Assembly (NCBI GenBank): GCA_024138025.1
Contig: JAMXBD010000024.1
Span: 1,736,001-1,800,000 of the forward strand
DNA: 64,000 nt
Reading direction: 5' to 3'
From: Combretum micranthum
Taxonomy: Eukaryota > Streptophyta > Magnoliopsida > Myrtales > Combretaceae
Shown: in pieces, positions 32,620 to 43,911 of the stretch
How the letters are laid out: each line of letters begins with the position of its first letter
How positions within the stretch are numbered: position 1 is the stretch's first letter
Notes under the pieces: generated by a model
The model's database searches: none
What the model saw: only the letters and a program-made list of their open reading frames with translations
What the model was told of the DNA's origin: nothing
Made by a program: the position numbers and the translations under genes

Positions 32620-33417
32620 TATTATGGCTTACGTTGGGTGGGGGGGTGGTTTGCACCGATTTGAGAGACAGAGAGGAGAGAGAAGTTTTTTTATTTGTTT
32701 TGTGTAATAAAATTCAAACTTAATAAGTAGTTTGAGTACAAAATATATTGGAAAAGTAAATTTGTAAGGAAATGATGTAAAATTGTAAGAATAGGTTATA
32801 AGGATGTAAGAATAAGATATGGGTGGTTATACTTGATGAATAGTATAAAAGGAAACAAATAGTTGATTGGATACTTAAATTACTAGTAGTAATGAAAATA
32901 CGATAAAAAGGTTATAACTGTAACTTTTATAACCCGAAAAATTATATAACTAAAATATTTAGAAAAATTATGAAATTACGAATCTAATGGTACTAATATC
33001 ATATATTTAATATCCCGGGCCCTAGAACATGCTTTTTGATATTTGTATCTGATCGGGCTCGAAATAAATTGAAAATTTACTAATTGAATATTGTTTAGCA
33101 TTCTAATATTAATACGAGCTAATCTACACTTCCCACTCATATTTCGAATTCTTGTTTGAGAACTCGGGATTACAGGATCTAAACTGCTAAGGTTTTATAA
33201 GATTTTATTGACTTAGGATTTTCGGTTGACTTTCCGATTTAGAGTCTTACTTCAGAGTTAACTCATTTTTATTCTTTCGGGGATTCCTTCTTGGTATTGC
33301 CGGACATTGGATTTCTAGGTCCGATTGGTCCAAAGATATTCTTTTAGGATTTTGGTTTCCGGTTTTAAATCTTCCCCGAAATCGAACTCAGGTTTACTAA
33401 AAGAATGAGGATTTACA

Positions 33418-33432
33418 ACCTACCCCTCTTAA
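33418..33432 (-). other. polypurine tract of E1
   Basis: The minus strand reads TTTAAGAGGGGTAGGT next to the LTR start TGTAAATCC, preceded by TTTTGCGAACAAAACTC. Confidence 0.85.
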
Positions 33433-33449
33433 ATAGAGTTTTGTTCGCA

Positions 33450-33700
33450 AAACTAAAACTTACATATCCCTTTTTCAATCAACTCAGAATACTTACTCCA
33501 ATTTCCTCTTTAGTCTCTCAAGTTATCTCCTGAGTTACATGGTTCGTCTTTAATATCTTCACTTACCGAGCCTTTTGGTTAAGCAATCCTTGTGCCCTCG
33601 CATCCATGTCTATCATTGGACGTGCCTCTTGAGAAGGGTTTCTTTTAACTGAATAGTGTTAATTCCATGGTTATTTTCGGGCTTGGTACATACTTCCTTA
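33450..33700 (-). pseudogene. E1 chromodomain-like C-terminal tail
   Basis: Minus-strand reading: DMDARAQGLLNQKAR, a stop, VKILKTNHVTQEIT, a stop, ETKEEIGVSILS. This lines up piece by piece with the E3 tail (KVLRRKVIPFVKFLWTGQ, EATWEPEDEMRLKYPELF). Stops and replaced aromatic residues show decay. Confidence 0.6.
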
Positions 33701-33979
33701 GTACCGAAATATAAGACACATGGTATGCTCCCTATGGAATCTAGGGTACGGAGCCAACCAATACGCTAGATTTCCAATCCTTCTTAGCATCTTAAGGGTC
33801 CAAGGTATCTTGGGCTCGACCTTTCATGGGTACTTACCCTTCGTGCCTTCTTAATGAAATTCACTTTCAAGCTCACGTGATCACTCACTTGAATTTCGTG
33901 AACTCGTTTCTTTCAATTGGCCCAACGTCTTCGCCTGTCCCAAGTTTCTTCCTCCTTTTACTAAGCTGTTCCTGCTTTA

Positions 33980-36480
33980 TTAACTACCTTTACGTCTTAA
34001 GATCGACTCATTGTTAAGCTTTTCTATGTCATCCTAAAACAGAGTTTTCTCATGATGTCGTCCATATAAGGCTTCGTAGAGTAGCATACAATTGATCGGG
34101 TGATAGCTGTCATCGTAAGCAAGTCTCAATCAGTAGTTGATAAGATCATATTTTATACGATTTGTTGATGTTCAAAAGAGCTAGAATGAATATTTGTTTT
34201 GATTAAAATTCATGTAATAGGTCTAATTTGGATAAAGAAATCAAAATAAGAAACTTTGAAGTGAAAATTGGAAAAATTGAAAGATAGGCTGGCATTTCAG
34301 ACTTCAAAGCCGCCGGTGTTCAAACAGCTTACCTTCAAGGCCGCTGCTTACACTGCCACCTTTGCCAGCTTTAAACTCAACCAAACTTACGCCGCCTCAA
34401 AGCTCCCGGCGTAGAAGTTGAAGAGGCCAGCGTACATTGAAGGCCAGCAGCTCAGAGTTGAAAAGTCACCAGCGCAAAAGGAGTTACAACATACGCTGGC
34501 TACTAAGCCGCTAGCGTAGAGGCAGTGTAGATACAGATCTGAAGCGACATGAAGACAACACATGCTTGGAGGAAATTGAAGAGACAAATATGCTGGAGTG
34601 TCTAAGCCGGTATCAAAGCCGCCGGCTTTGAGGTAGCTTTCATTATAAATTGACCCAACCTTTCATTTCTCATCACATACGCCGGCTAGATCTATATCTA
34701 AGCCGCTGGTGTAGAAGCGGCCTACCTGTGTAACTGAAGTTAAAAGCTGCCTGTGCACTGCCTGTGTATAGAAGAAATCGAAGATACGCCGTCTGTAAGC
34801 CGCCGGCGTAGGATCTATAACTACCGGCATACGAAGTGAAACTGAAATTTCCCATTAATGCTTTGCACGAAATTTTTCCTATAAATGGGGGTTCTCCCCC
34901 CTCCAACATTCATCAACAAGCAGAAGCAAAGTAGTACACTCAGTATACAAATAGTCTAGCATTTTCATAGAGATTTGTGAGAGAAATTTGAGCTTTCAAG
35001 GATTGTAACTGAGATTTGTGATACTTGAATTGGTGATATCTATTCTCTTTCTTATGCAATTCATTTATCTGAATTATTTGTTCATAATGTTATCAATTAC
35101 ATAGTCTTATCTGATTATTGAATCTACATCCATGAGTAGCTAAACATTTCTTTGTGGGAAGTGATGAAGTCCTAATTTTGTTAAAATGATTATTGAATTT
35201 ATATTATAGGATTGTTAGAATTATGGAATATTTGTATTGAATCCTAATTATCTATTTTATTTCTGACTGAAATTGAATTGATAAGAATTCTGATGATTTG
35301 GAAAAGAATTAGGGTTCATAGGAATTCATGAATTGAATTAAACAACAATTGTGGAAACAATTAAGTTTAATATTAATTTGGAAATTGTTCCATATACTTC
35401 ATGCAATATTTTATTTTAATTTCTCACTAAGGAATTAGGAGAAGTTAATTTAGGATATTAGATAATCATAGAATTGGAAGATTTATAATTATAAATTAGA
35501 TTCCATTGATAATTTGTATAGCGGAAGCTAATAGATTATTTTATGGTTAACTAAAACTTTGTTTTAGGTTTTTACAATTTCTTACAAATATCCATAATCC
35601 TAATTGTTCATATAATATAAATTCAGCATGATTAGTAAAGATTAGGATGGATTCTGTTCCTTCCCACATTCATCTTATATCCCTCTCACAATCTTATTGC
35701 ATTCATATCTCATTACATTCATAGTAGATATAATTTAGTTAGTTAATTGATACACTTTGATTACCTAAATATTAGTATAAGCTAATACCAATCTAGTAGT
35801 TAATTTAGTCTCTGTGGGAATGATACTCTACTCATTCTGTATTACTTGATCAAGACCTAGTATACTTGTTAGTAGTATCTGAAATTTTATATAACATCCC
35901 ATTCAAATCAGTAGTACGTGATTATTTCAGTTTCCCTTGAATCTTCGAAACACATGCTCTCAACATGCTTTCTAAGGTTTGAACTGTCCACTCAAACTGT
36001 TCATTGATCTGAGGGTGATAAGCAATGCTAAGCTATGTCTTGTAATCAAACTCTTTCATAACCTTACCAGAACCTATAAACTTTAGGTCTCGATCTGGTA
36101 TAACTCTCGCAAGTACATCCTGTAGTCGCACTATTCCTCGGATGTAGAACTTGGCTAGCTTGCTCTTAAGGTATATGATGTTAATCGACAAAGAGGGTGC
36201 TGACTTGATAAATCTATCTATGGTCATTCATATTGTAGTACGACCCTTTGAAGTCTTTGGGGTAACTTTTCTTGAAATCCATGGACATCTGATCCCATTT
36301 CTATTTAGAGATAGGAAAAAGCCTTAGTATTCCATACAGCCTTTGGTATTTTATTTTTGTCCATTTACATGTCGTACATTCCTTGACATACTTCGCTATA
36401 TTTCCCTTTTGTACTGTCCCATCAGTAATGACCTTACTCACACTTCCTTTACTCAACTCCTCAATTCTCCGTTACATACG
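33980..36480 (-). pseudogene. E1 integrase, split by a solo LTR
   Basis: Piece 36033-36227 reads IDRFIKSAPSLSINIIYLKS, KLAKFYIRGIVRLQDVLARV and IPDRDLKFIGSGKVMKEF, matching the integrase core (VDRLTKSAHFIPLKV... in E3). It continues as QFEWTVQTLESMLRACV at 35935-36010, is broken by the LTR 34138-35910, and resumes with AYNDSYHPINCMLLYEALYG near 34045-34120. With the LTR and one GTAGT removed the two sides join within the core. Confidence 0.82.
34138..35910 (+). mobile_element. solo LTR inside E1 integrase (1.77 kb)
   Basis: Ends TGATAAGATC and TTCAAATCA; perfect TSD GTAGT (34133-34137, 35911-35915). The TATA box CCTATAAATGGGG is at 34878-34890, and a GC-rich block (34296-34830) with many GCCGCCGGCGTA-like words lies just upstream. 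Near the right end CTGTGGGAATGATACTC is followed by GTATACTTG, a motif seen close to the 3' ends of other plant LTRs. There is no internal retroelement sequence, so it is a solo LTR; its family is unrelated to family X. Confidence 0.92.
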
Positions 36481-36779
36481 GCCGTCCTTTCCTTCTGACC
36501 ACATCCTCCTTATCCATTACAGGGTTAGAGTATTTTTACTTCTTGAAATTCTTCCTTAAACTTTTGCATTACATCATATCTTGAGCTCCCTTGATTTTCT
36601 TAACCAAGCTTAGTTTCAGCATTAATTTGGATATCTCTAATTCCATACCTTGCGTAGTGAATTTAAATCTTCAATCCTTCTAATTTCCTTGTTAGTTCCT
36701 TTTTGGCTTATGATTTATATTGTCACTTCTTCCTAACTTTTACTGTGATGTTTAAATTTGTCGATCATCCTCTTCGATC

Positions 36780-37060
36780 AATTCCAACCATCTTCGTTGT
36801 TTCACATTTAATTCCTCCTGTGCAAACAGACACCTAGAGCTTTTATGATCTGTTACATATATCTCACATTTTGTCCATATAGATAGTGCCTCTAAAGTTC
36901 CAAAGTAGAGACAATTGCGGCTAGCTCCTACTCATGCGCAAGATAGTCCTGCTCATGGGGTCTTCAATTATTAGAACTATAAACAATGACTTTTCCTTCC
37001 TTCATTAATACATATTCAAGCCATTCCCTGGAGTGCCATTATGCATCGTATGAAATTTCT
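36780..37060 (-). pseudogene. E1 RNase H
   Basis: Minus-strand reading: MKEGKVIVYSSNN, a stop, RPHEQDYLAHE, then ELAAIVSTLEL, RHYLYGQNVRYICNRS. It matches the gypsy RNase H landmarks (RPHE.NYPTHDLELAA..., WRHYLYG...). It lies directly upstream of the integrase, as in all Ty3/gypsy pol genes. Confidence 0.8.
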
Positions 37061-37319
37061 ATGAGTCTAGAAAAATCAAGATTAGTTCTGAAACTCGGTA
37101 TTATTTTAATTCTTGAAAGCTTTTTCTTTTGTTTCTATTCATACAATTTCTCATTCCTCTGCATTAATTGGGTATAGAGCCTAGCTATTGTTCCACAAGA
37201 AAAATTATTTTACCAACTTGTATCCGTTGTCAACTCATTCCCAAAAGGTTCCTGTTCGGGTCACCATTTAGGGTTGTCTCCACTCCACAATGGCTGTGAT
37301 TTTCTTGGATCATCCAAAG

Positions 37320-38040
37320 ATCTTTTCCTGGCACATCCTGCCTAAGAAGGATATCCTTTTTAGCCAAAAGTCGTACTTAGACAGTTTGGCAAGTGACTTA
37401 TTTTCTCTTAGAACTTGTATTGTCATCCTAAGATGCTCCTAATGTTGTTCCTCACTTTTTGGGCAAATCATGAAATCATCAACAAGGAATATTACATATT
37501 TATCCAAGGGTGATTTGTACACTCTACTCGTAAGATTCATGCAGGCCGTTGAAGCATTATCAAATCGAAAGACATCTCCAAAAATTTCTAGTGCCCATAT
37601 TTAGTACAAACAACTGAACTTAGTACATTCTTGGGTTTTATCCTCGATAGATGATAATTCAAAGCATAAATCAATGTGTGGAAACATGCAAACTCTTTGC
37701 AACCAATCAAAATAGATCATTGATCCTAGGAAAAGAAAAGGTATCTATTCCTGACTGTAACTCATTGAGTTTACCAGAAACTCGATACATAGCCCCAAGG
37801 ATTCATCTTTCGTCCTTACAGGCAAAACAAGTGCCCCCTATGGCGACACATTAAGCCCTATGAGCTTCTAATTCTACTTTCGTGCTTTTGAACTTTCAAC
37901 TCCTATGGCTTCGCAAGTGTCATCCAATACGATGCTTTTAATATCGGTTATGTATGAGGGTCTAATCAATTCTCAAAATCAATCTTTACCTTATGGGTCA
38001 ACCTAGGCCATATTTTGAGCTTACATCTGAGTACTTATCC
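37320..38040 (-). pseudogene. E1 reverse transcriptase
   Basis: In order on the minus strand: HKVKIDFEN and LDPHT (lead-in), KASYWMTLAKP and ELKVQKHE, INDLF, FRFDNASTACMNLTSRVYKS, then DKYVIFLVDDFMICPKSEEQ at about 37440-37510 and LAKLSKYDFWLKRISFLGR. The catalytic YVDD box is LVDD here (codons 37475-37486); both Asp are kept. Many frame shifts and stops break it. RT would copy the element RNA into DNA. Confidence 0.88.
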
Positions 38041-38049
38041 ATCATTGGT

Positions 38050-39031
38050 ATATCTTCTGTTTTTTCGTGATTCTTCCTTATCCAATGTACCCTCAATAGG
38101 CATTATGTCTTCATCCTTCATCCTTATCTCACAAGAATTTAATTTATTTTCCTAAGGTATCATGGTTCCTCTTAACAACTTTGCCTTTTTCCCTATTGTT
38201 CATAAAAGCTTACTATTTTCTCTCAACAATCCATAATAGCTTAAATCGTGGTTAACTAGCTCATACTTAGGGATAACTTTGTACTTACTTATTTCTAACA
38301 CTGCCAACTCTCCTTTTTGAAGAAGTGTTCTATTATCTATAATGAACAAACTTCGACGTCTCCTGAGTCGACACAATACTTCCATTTCATTAGATTCTAT
38401 AGTAAGGCTTACATCTCTTGTCTTTGAACTTTGAACATGATATATTAAATGGACTTTCCTCAACGTCTCCTTTTCCCATTATTTGGGATTTTCCTTTTTC
38501 CTTGCTCCTACCATTATCCTAACCATTTTTCTAAAATCTTCAAATTTTCACTTTTATTCCGAGTTCTTCCAACTTAATTATCAAATGTCTATCTAGACCT
38601 CCAAATAATTCTTGTCTTTCCATTTCTTTGCTATCTCTAAAAGGCTCAGATGTATATATATTGTAGAAGGTGTGTGAACTTATTTTCACATTACTTATCC
38701 ACTCTACCTCTTTACCTTATGAGAGGAAGTTTTGCACTACGTCTCACCTTCCCGCTAAAGAGAAATAGTCTTTCAGAATTTCTTTAACCAAATTCTTCAA
38801 GAAATTAAGGGCATCAACTCTTTCTTCTTAATTTCCATTACATCCTAACATCGTATCCATGTATGTAAGTCCTATAATCCACTGATGATATGATAGAACT
38901 TCTTAAGCCACTAAAGATTTTCCATTCTAAGCTAAGCAATTCCCTTCCTCGTTTCCACCAAGGGTTCTATCAAAACACGGGTCACTTCTTTTTACATTAT
39001 GGTATTGAGCTTTGAGGGGTTCTTTAGTAAG
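38050..39031 (-). other. E1 interior between RT and the nested LTR
   Basis: This should hold the protease and end of gag. The minus-strand frame 38200-38463 (VSLTIESNEMEVLCRLRRRR...) and the piece RDSKEMERQELFGGLDRHLI near 38620 are not clearly recognisable. Decayed retroelement sequence is the likeliest reading. Confidence 0.45.
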
Positions 39032-39036
39032 ATGGC

Positions 39037-42000
39037 TGTAAGCCCCGGAAAATTTCAATAAATAATTCCAAGATGAACTTCGAAAATAAACCCTAAAAAT
39101 CACTCCAAATTAAAACCGAATTTCGATAAGTCCTAAACCATGAATGAATCCAAAAATTTCTTAATCTTGAGAAAATGAAAATCTCAAAAATAAAATAAGA
39201 ACTCAATGGTCTTCAAATTCAAAACCACTATGTACGAAAAATTCCATATTTAACTCCGACTTATAAAAACGGGTAAGAGAAAGCTCAAAAAAGAGAAAAA
39301 AAAAACAAATTATTAAAAAACAAATAACGATTGACTTTCGAAAATATAACTCAATTCAAGAATTCTAAAAACATTAAGAGATATTAAATACTTACAAAAA
39401 ATAAAATTTAAAAATAGATTTCTCAAATTAAATATGTTGTATAAACATAAATATCAGTTTCCAAATTGGCAAAGGTCTAAACCGGAAAAATCACCCGAAA
39501 CCTTAATCGGAATGCAATAGCCTAAGTCCGACAACCTAGTGCCCTAACCCTAGAGGCCGAGGCGTAGCTAAATATGTAGAATAGCTCATAGTAATATGAG
39601 TTTGTTTAAAAATATCAGATTGGTAAATTTTTGACCTATTTTGAACCCGTTCGGATACAAACTTCGAAAAGCGTGTCCCGGGCTCGAGATATCAAAAATA
39701 TACCAATAGTACCGTTAGACTCGTAATTTCATAAGATTTCTAAATATATCAGTTATATAATTTTTCGGTTATAAAAGTTACAGTTATAACCTTTTTATGT
39801 ATTTCCATTATTACCGGTAATTGATTAGTCTTTTGCACTATTCATTTTTATTTCATTACAAAATTTTATTATTCTTATAAACCTTATATTTTAGATAAAT
39901 ATTTTATATGTTATAGAAAATTTTGTTTTTCAAAAATTTAGTTCGTTTCGGGTCTTTACGGGATCAGATTCTGTTTAAGATCCGATACTAAAAATAAAAT
40001 AAATTAATTTAATAATTGAAAAATATTTAAAATATTTATTTTTCATAAAATAATTTTTTAGAATTTTTCGGGTTATAAAAATATTATTATAGCCCATATT
40101 CGCGTATTTTGATCATACCGGTAACATATTTGTTAAAATACTAAAATAATTCAAATAATTATTTAAATTTAATTATGAAAAATCTGCTACAAATATTTGG
40201 AATAAATTTTCTAATTTTATTTTATTTTAATTTATTTTATTAATAAAGTACTTTTACAACCCATACCTTCAAGTACACCTTACACATATCACTTCCTTTT
40301 CACTTCAATCTTTCTACACATAATCCCACAATTCATGGCAGATTTTTGACCCTATTTATGGCTGCCATTGTCCTTTATCCATATTTTGACTAAAATTAAT
40401 TATATTTCAATCCTTTTCAAAAAGTTACATTACACATTAATTACACAATTTAATTCAAGTCAAATTTCAACAATTCCTCTCTCTTTCTCCCCATTTTGAC
40501 GTGCAGTAGCCCCCCTCCTTGGCTGCCCATGTTTTATTTTTTTTCTCTCATTTATTACAATTAAAACACTCATTTCTCTCACTCCTTCATTTATTCACTT
40601 TTCCTCTTTCATTCTTTAACCTTTTCTCTCTCTATTTCCTCTCTTTTCTTCTTCTTCTTGTTCATGTTTCTCCAATAAAAAAGCTGCCCCCTTCTTCTTC
40701 CATGGCTTCCACACTTCATTTTTAAAGATTTTCTAAGCAAATCTTCATCCCAAAGCTCCATAGGTGATATAGGTAAAGTATAATGAAGGTTTCATGCATC
40801 AAATGAACTTCCATAAGCTTAAAAGCTTAGGATGATGATGCCAAAATGAAATCTTTCTCTCTCCACTTTTATTACCTTGTATTATAATTATTTTCTTGTT
40901 TAAAGTTATTATATTTTGTAGATCTAACTTTTTATGGCTTTGATTTTTGTTTATGCCATAGATCTTGTTATTTAAGTTGTTATTTTTGTTATTCCTTATG
41001 ATTTATGCATAGATCTAGCATTCACATGTCTATCTTAGTGATTCATGCATGTAAAACTAGTTTAGAAAACTAGATCTAAAGTTTTGAGTTCATAGATGCA
41101 TTAGATCTTGTTTATGTTCATGAACAACTTGCTATAGCTTGATGATGGTAGGAAAGTTGTAGGAAACCCAAGATCTATTTTGTTTTCAACAAAAATCAAT
41201 TTTGAAAATTCGGATGAAAATGGAACCCTATTTAGAAAAGTGGTTTTTCAACTTCAAAATGTGTATTTTTCATTTAAAATGAAGGGCTTAGGGTATAGAT
41301 AACATAAATGAGTAATTTTGATGAGCAAAGTTTAGATCTATGAGTTTAAAGTTTGTTTTCATGGGTTTCATCTAGGTGTATGTTCATATTATGTGTAGAC
41401 TTTAAATTTGAACTTGAACAAAATTGGTGAAATTCGTATTTTGGCAAGACCAATATTTAAAAACCACTTTCCAAGTGTCAAAATATAATTTTTACTTAAG
41501 AAAATGAAGGCTTAACATATGTATATCATCAAGACTTCTTTTTACAAGAATCAAAAGTGATTTCAAAAGTTATTTTCAAAATAAAAATTCTATTTTCGGA
41601 TTTTGGCCAAGGCCTATTTTAAAAACATGTTTTCCAACTCAAAAATGAAGTTTTTATTTAAGAAATGAAAGGCTCATAGATATGATATGTAAGGAATGGA
41701 TTTTCATGAGCTTAGATAGATTTTATCAAAAGATATAACCAAAAATGAATTTTGTAAATTCGGATCCCAACCAAGACCAATTTTTAGAACCATGTATCAA
41801 CTCCAAAACTCATGTTTTATGTGAAAAAAAGTATATAGGTAATAGATATCATTAAGCAATGATTTTTACAATTAAAATGAGTTTAGGCATGAGTAAGGTG
41901 TTAAACAAGTAATGGAATTAAAATGGAAAAATTTGAGTTAGTGATCAAATTGTCAAATTCGTAATTTGAGATGATGCATATGTAATCACTTAGTATTTGA

Positions 42001-43906
42001 GCTCAAATTGCAAGTTTTATGTGTTAAATGAAGTCCTTAGGTAATTGATATAGTAAAGCCTTAAATTTTAATGCTTTAAACAAGTTTTTCCCAAAGAAAT
42101 TCAAAAAAATTTTAAAATTCGGATTTTTGAGTAAATCATATTGGAAAACATATTTACAAAGTGTAAAATGGAAATTTTTATGTAGAAATGAAGGTCATAA
42201 GTAATATATATAATGAAGACTCAATTTTGAAAAAATAATTATATTTTCTTAAGTAACAAATCCAAAACAAATGGAAATGATAAAAGTTAGAAAACTAGAT
42301 TTTTCATAAGTAAGTGTTATTATGGTCTTGCAAAATAAAAAGTTATCAAATTTCTTTTTAGCAAAAATCATCAAGATCATGCATACATTAAGTATCTCAT
42401 GTCATTCATGTTAGGAAATCACTCATATTGCATATATAGCTAGTTTATATAGTAGAACATTACAAACATTTACAAAACTATTTTTCGGAATCGGAAACGC
42501 TAATGATAGATCTGATCCCTTGTTCGAGACCTAAAGTTTTCAAAACTTGAAAATAATATTAGAAATAGATAGATCTTTCGAAGTAGATACAAATCGATAT
42601 ATAATTTGCGAGATTCCGAGTTAAAATGACCAAGTTATGGCCGTTTTAAGTTGGAATTTCCATTTAGGACGCGAATGGCGAATTTGATAGTTTGAATGAG
42701 ATAGTTTGGATTAGTTAAGTGATGGAATACTTATTAGAGTATTTCTCCCTTTTTAGGAGATCCCGAGATCGACGATTCCCTACCACCGGATTACTATTAC
42801 TAGAAGACCGGTGATCCAATGGCCGAGTGAGTTTTCTCCTTGTTTTGTTACCTTGATTGTGATTGTAGTTAGTTGCATTAGAATTATAGGAACAAGATAA
42901 AAATCGATATGAATGGGGATGGGATATATGATGAGACTGTGATGAATGTATGCCAAAGAATACTAAAGCATATCGAAACCACGATTTGATTGGATAACTG
43001 CACCGTTCATATTATTCCTGTTATATGTATGATATTGGTTGGTCACTCTAAAGAATGTATAAATATTTTTTCCTAAACAAAAATTAAATTGGTCATGCAT
43101 CACATCGGACATATTGCATTTGGTAGCATGCTACTCCTACGCAGGTCGATCGGTATGGTCCGTTGTTCCTCGTTTGGATAACGAGCCCGGTGCCAGAGCT
43201 CATTCAGGGGTACTAAGGCGCATGTGGATGCATTCTTGGATGAGCCTAGCCGAGTCGAGTGCTAAGAGCCGAGGGCTTGGGGACTAGATGCGGTCGTGTA
43301 GACTCAATACCATTCCTAACCCAAGATACGGAGGGCGTAAATCCGTTCTGTGTGTGGGTTCCGGATACCCACGCATAATTGCTTGCTCACGTGTTTGTTC
43401 ATGCATAGCATATGATTGACTAATACTTGTTTGTTATGGTACGGAATTAAGGGAATTCTCACTAAGCTAGTGTAGCTTATACCCCAATAGTTGTTTAAAT
43501 AAGCAGGTTATTTCAAGAATGCAAAGTGGGGACCGAATTGGTTGGAGCGGGAATGACTCCGGGATTTCGGCAAAGAGCACGAATGTTTGAAGTTACCAAC
43601 TAGATTTATTATTTGCCTTGTAATAGCTTTACATAGCAGAATCTTTTGATGAAGTGTAATGGAAGTTTAATGAGTTGTATTATGAAGTATAGTGATTTGT
43701 ATCTGAAGTATAGTAAATTTGTATTTCCTTTACATTGTTACTCAAGCTATATCAACGTAAAATGTATTACTCCGATGAGTCTCCTCCATGTGTTAGACGC
43801 CTTGTACATAGTATGGAAGCCTTCGTGTGACTAAGGTGGTCATTCTTAGGCTTTATTATTGTGTACGGCGGACTGCCAAGTTCAGGGTATCCTTCGGGGC
43901 GTGACA
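39037..43906 (+). mobile_element. solo LTR, family X (4.87 kb)
   Basis: Ends TGTAAGCCCCGG and CGGGGCGTGACA; perfect TSD ATGGC (39032-39036, 43907-43911). It lies within the E1 interior in the opposite orientation to E1. It closely matches, inverted, the LTR 53602-57248 (by eye about 90% near the right end, for example CCTAAGAATGACCACCT). It has no PBS, PPT or coding sequence, so it is a solo LTR. The length is large for a plant LTR. Confidence 0.92.
43328..43479 (+). other. predicted three-hairpin RNA region, copy 4
   Basis: ACGGA/TCCGT (43328-43332 with 43342-43346); TGTGTGGGT/ACCCACGCA (43351-43359 with 43367-43375, one G.U) around loop TCCGGAT; TAAGCTA/TAGCTTA (43463-43469 with 43473-43479). 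It is in the sense strand of the LTR, 430-580 bp from its 3' end. Confidence 0.55.
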
Positions 43907-43911
43907 ATGGC

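Larger units (their letters stand above)
28001..33417 (-). repeat. E1 3' LTR, deleted and interrupted
   Basis: Only the first ~80 bp (28001-28083) and last ~800 bp (32620-33417) of the LTR remain. Between them is the plus-strand gypsy fragment 28084-32619. About 2.7 kb of LTR sequence present in the 5' copy is missing, so a deletion accompanied or followed the insertion. The right end AGGATTTACA is followed by the PPT complement. Confidence 0.85.

Noticed and set aside
38998..39010. PBS-like TGGTATTGAGCTTTG on the plus strand just before the LTR at 39037
   Set aside because: It is on the wrong side of that LTR for a plus-strand element, and the flanking ATGGC duplication shows the LTR is solo within E1; coincidental.
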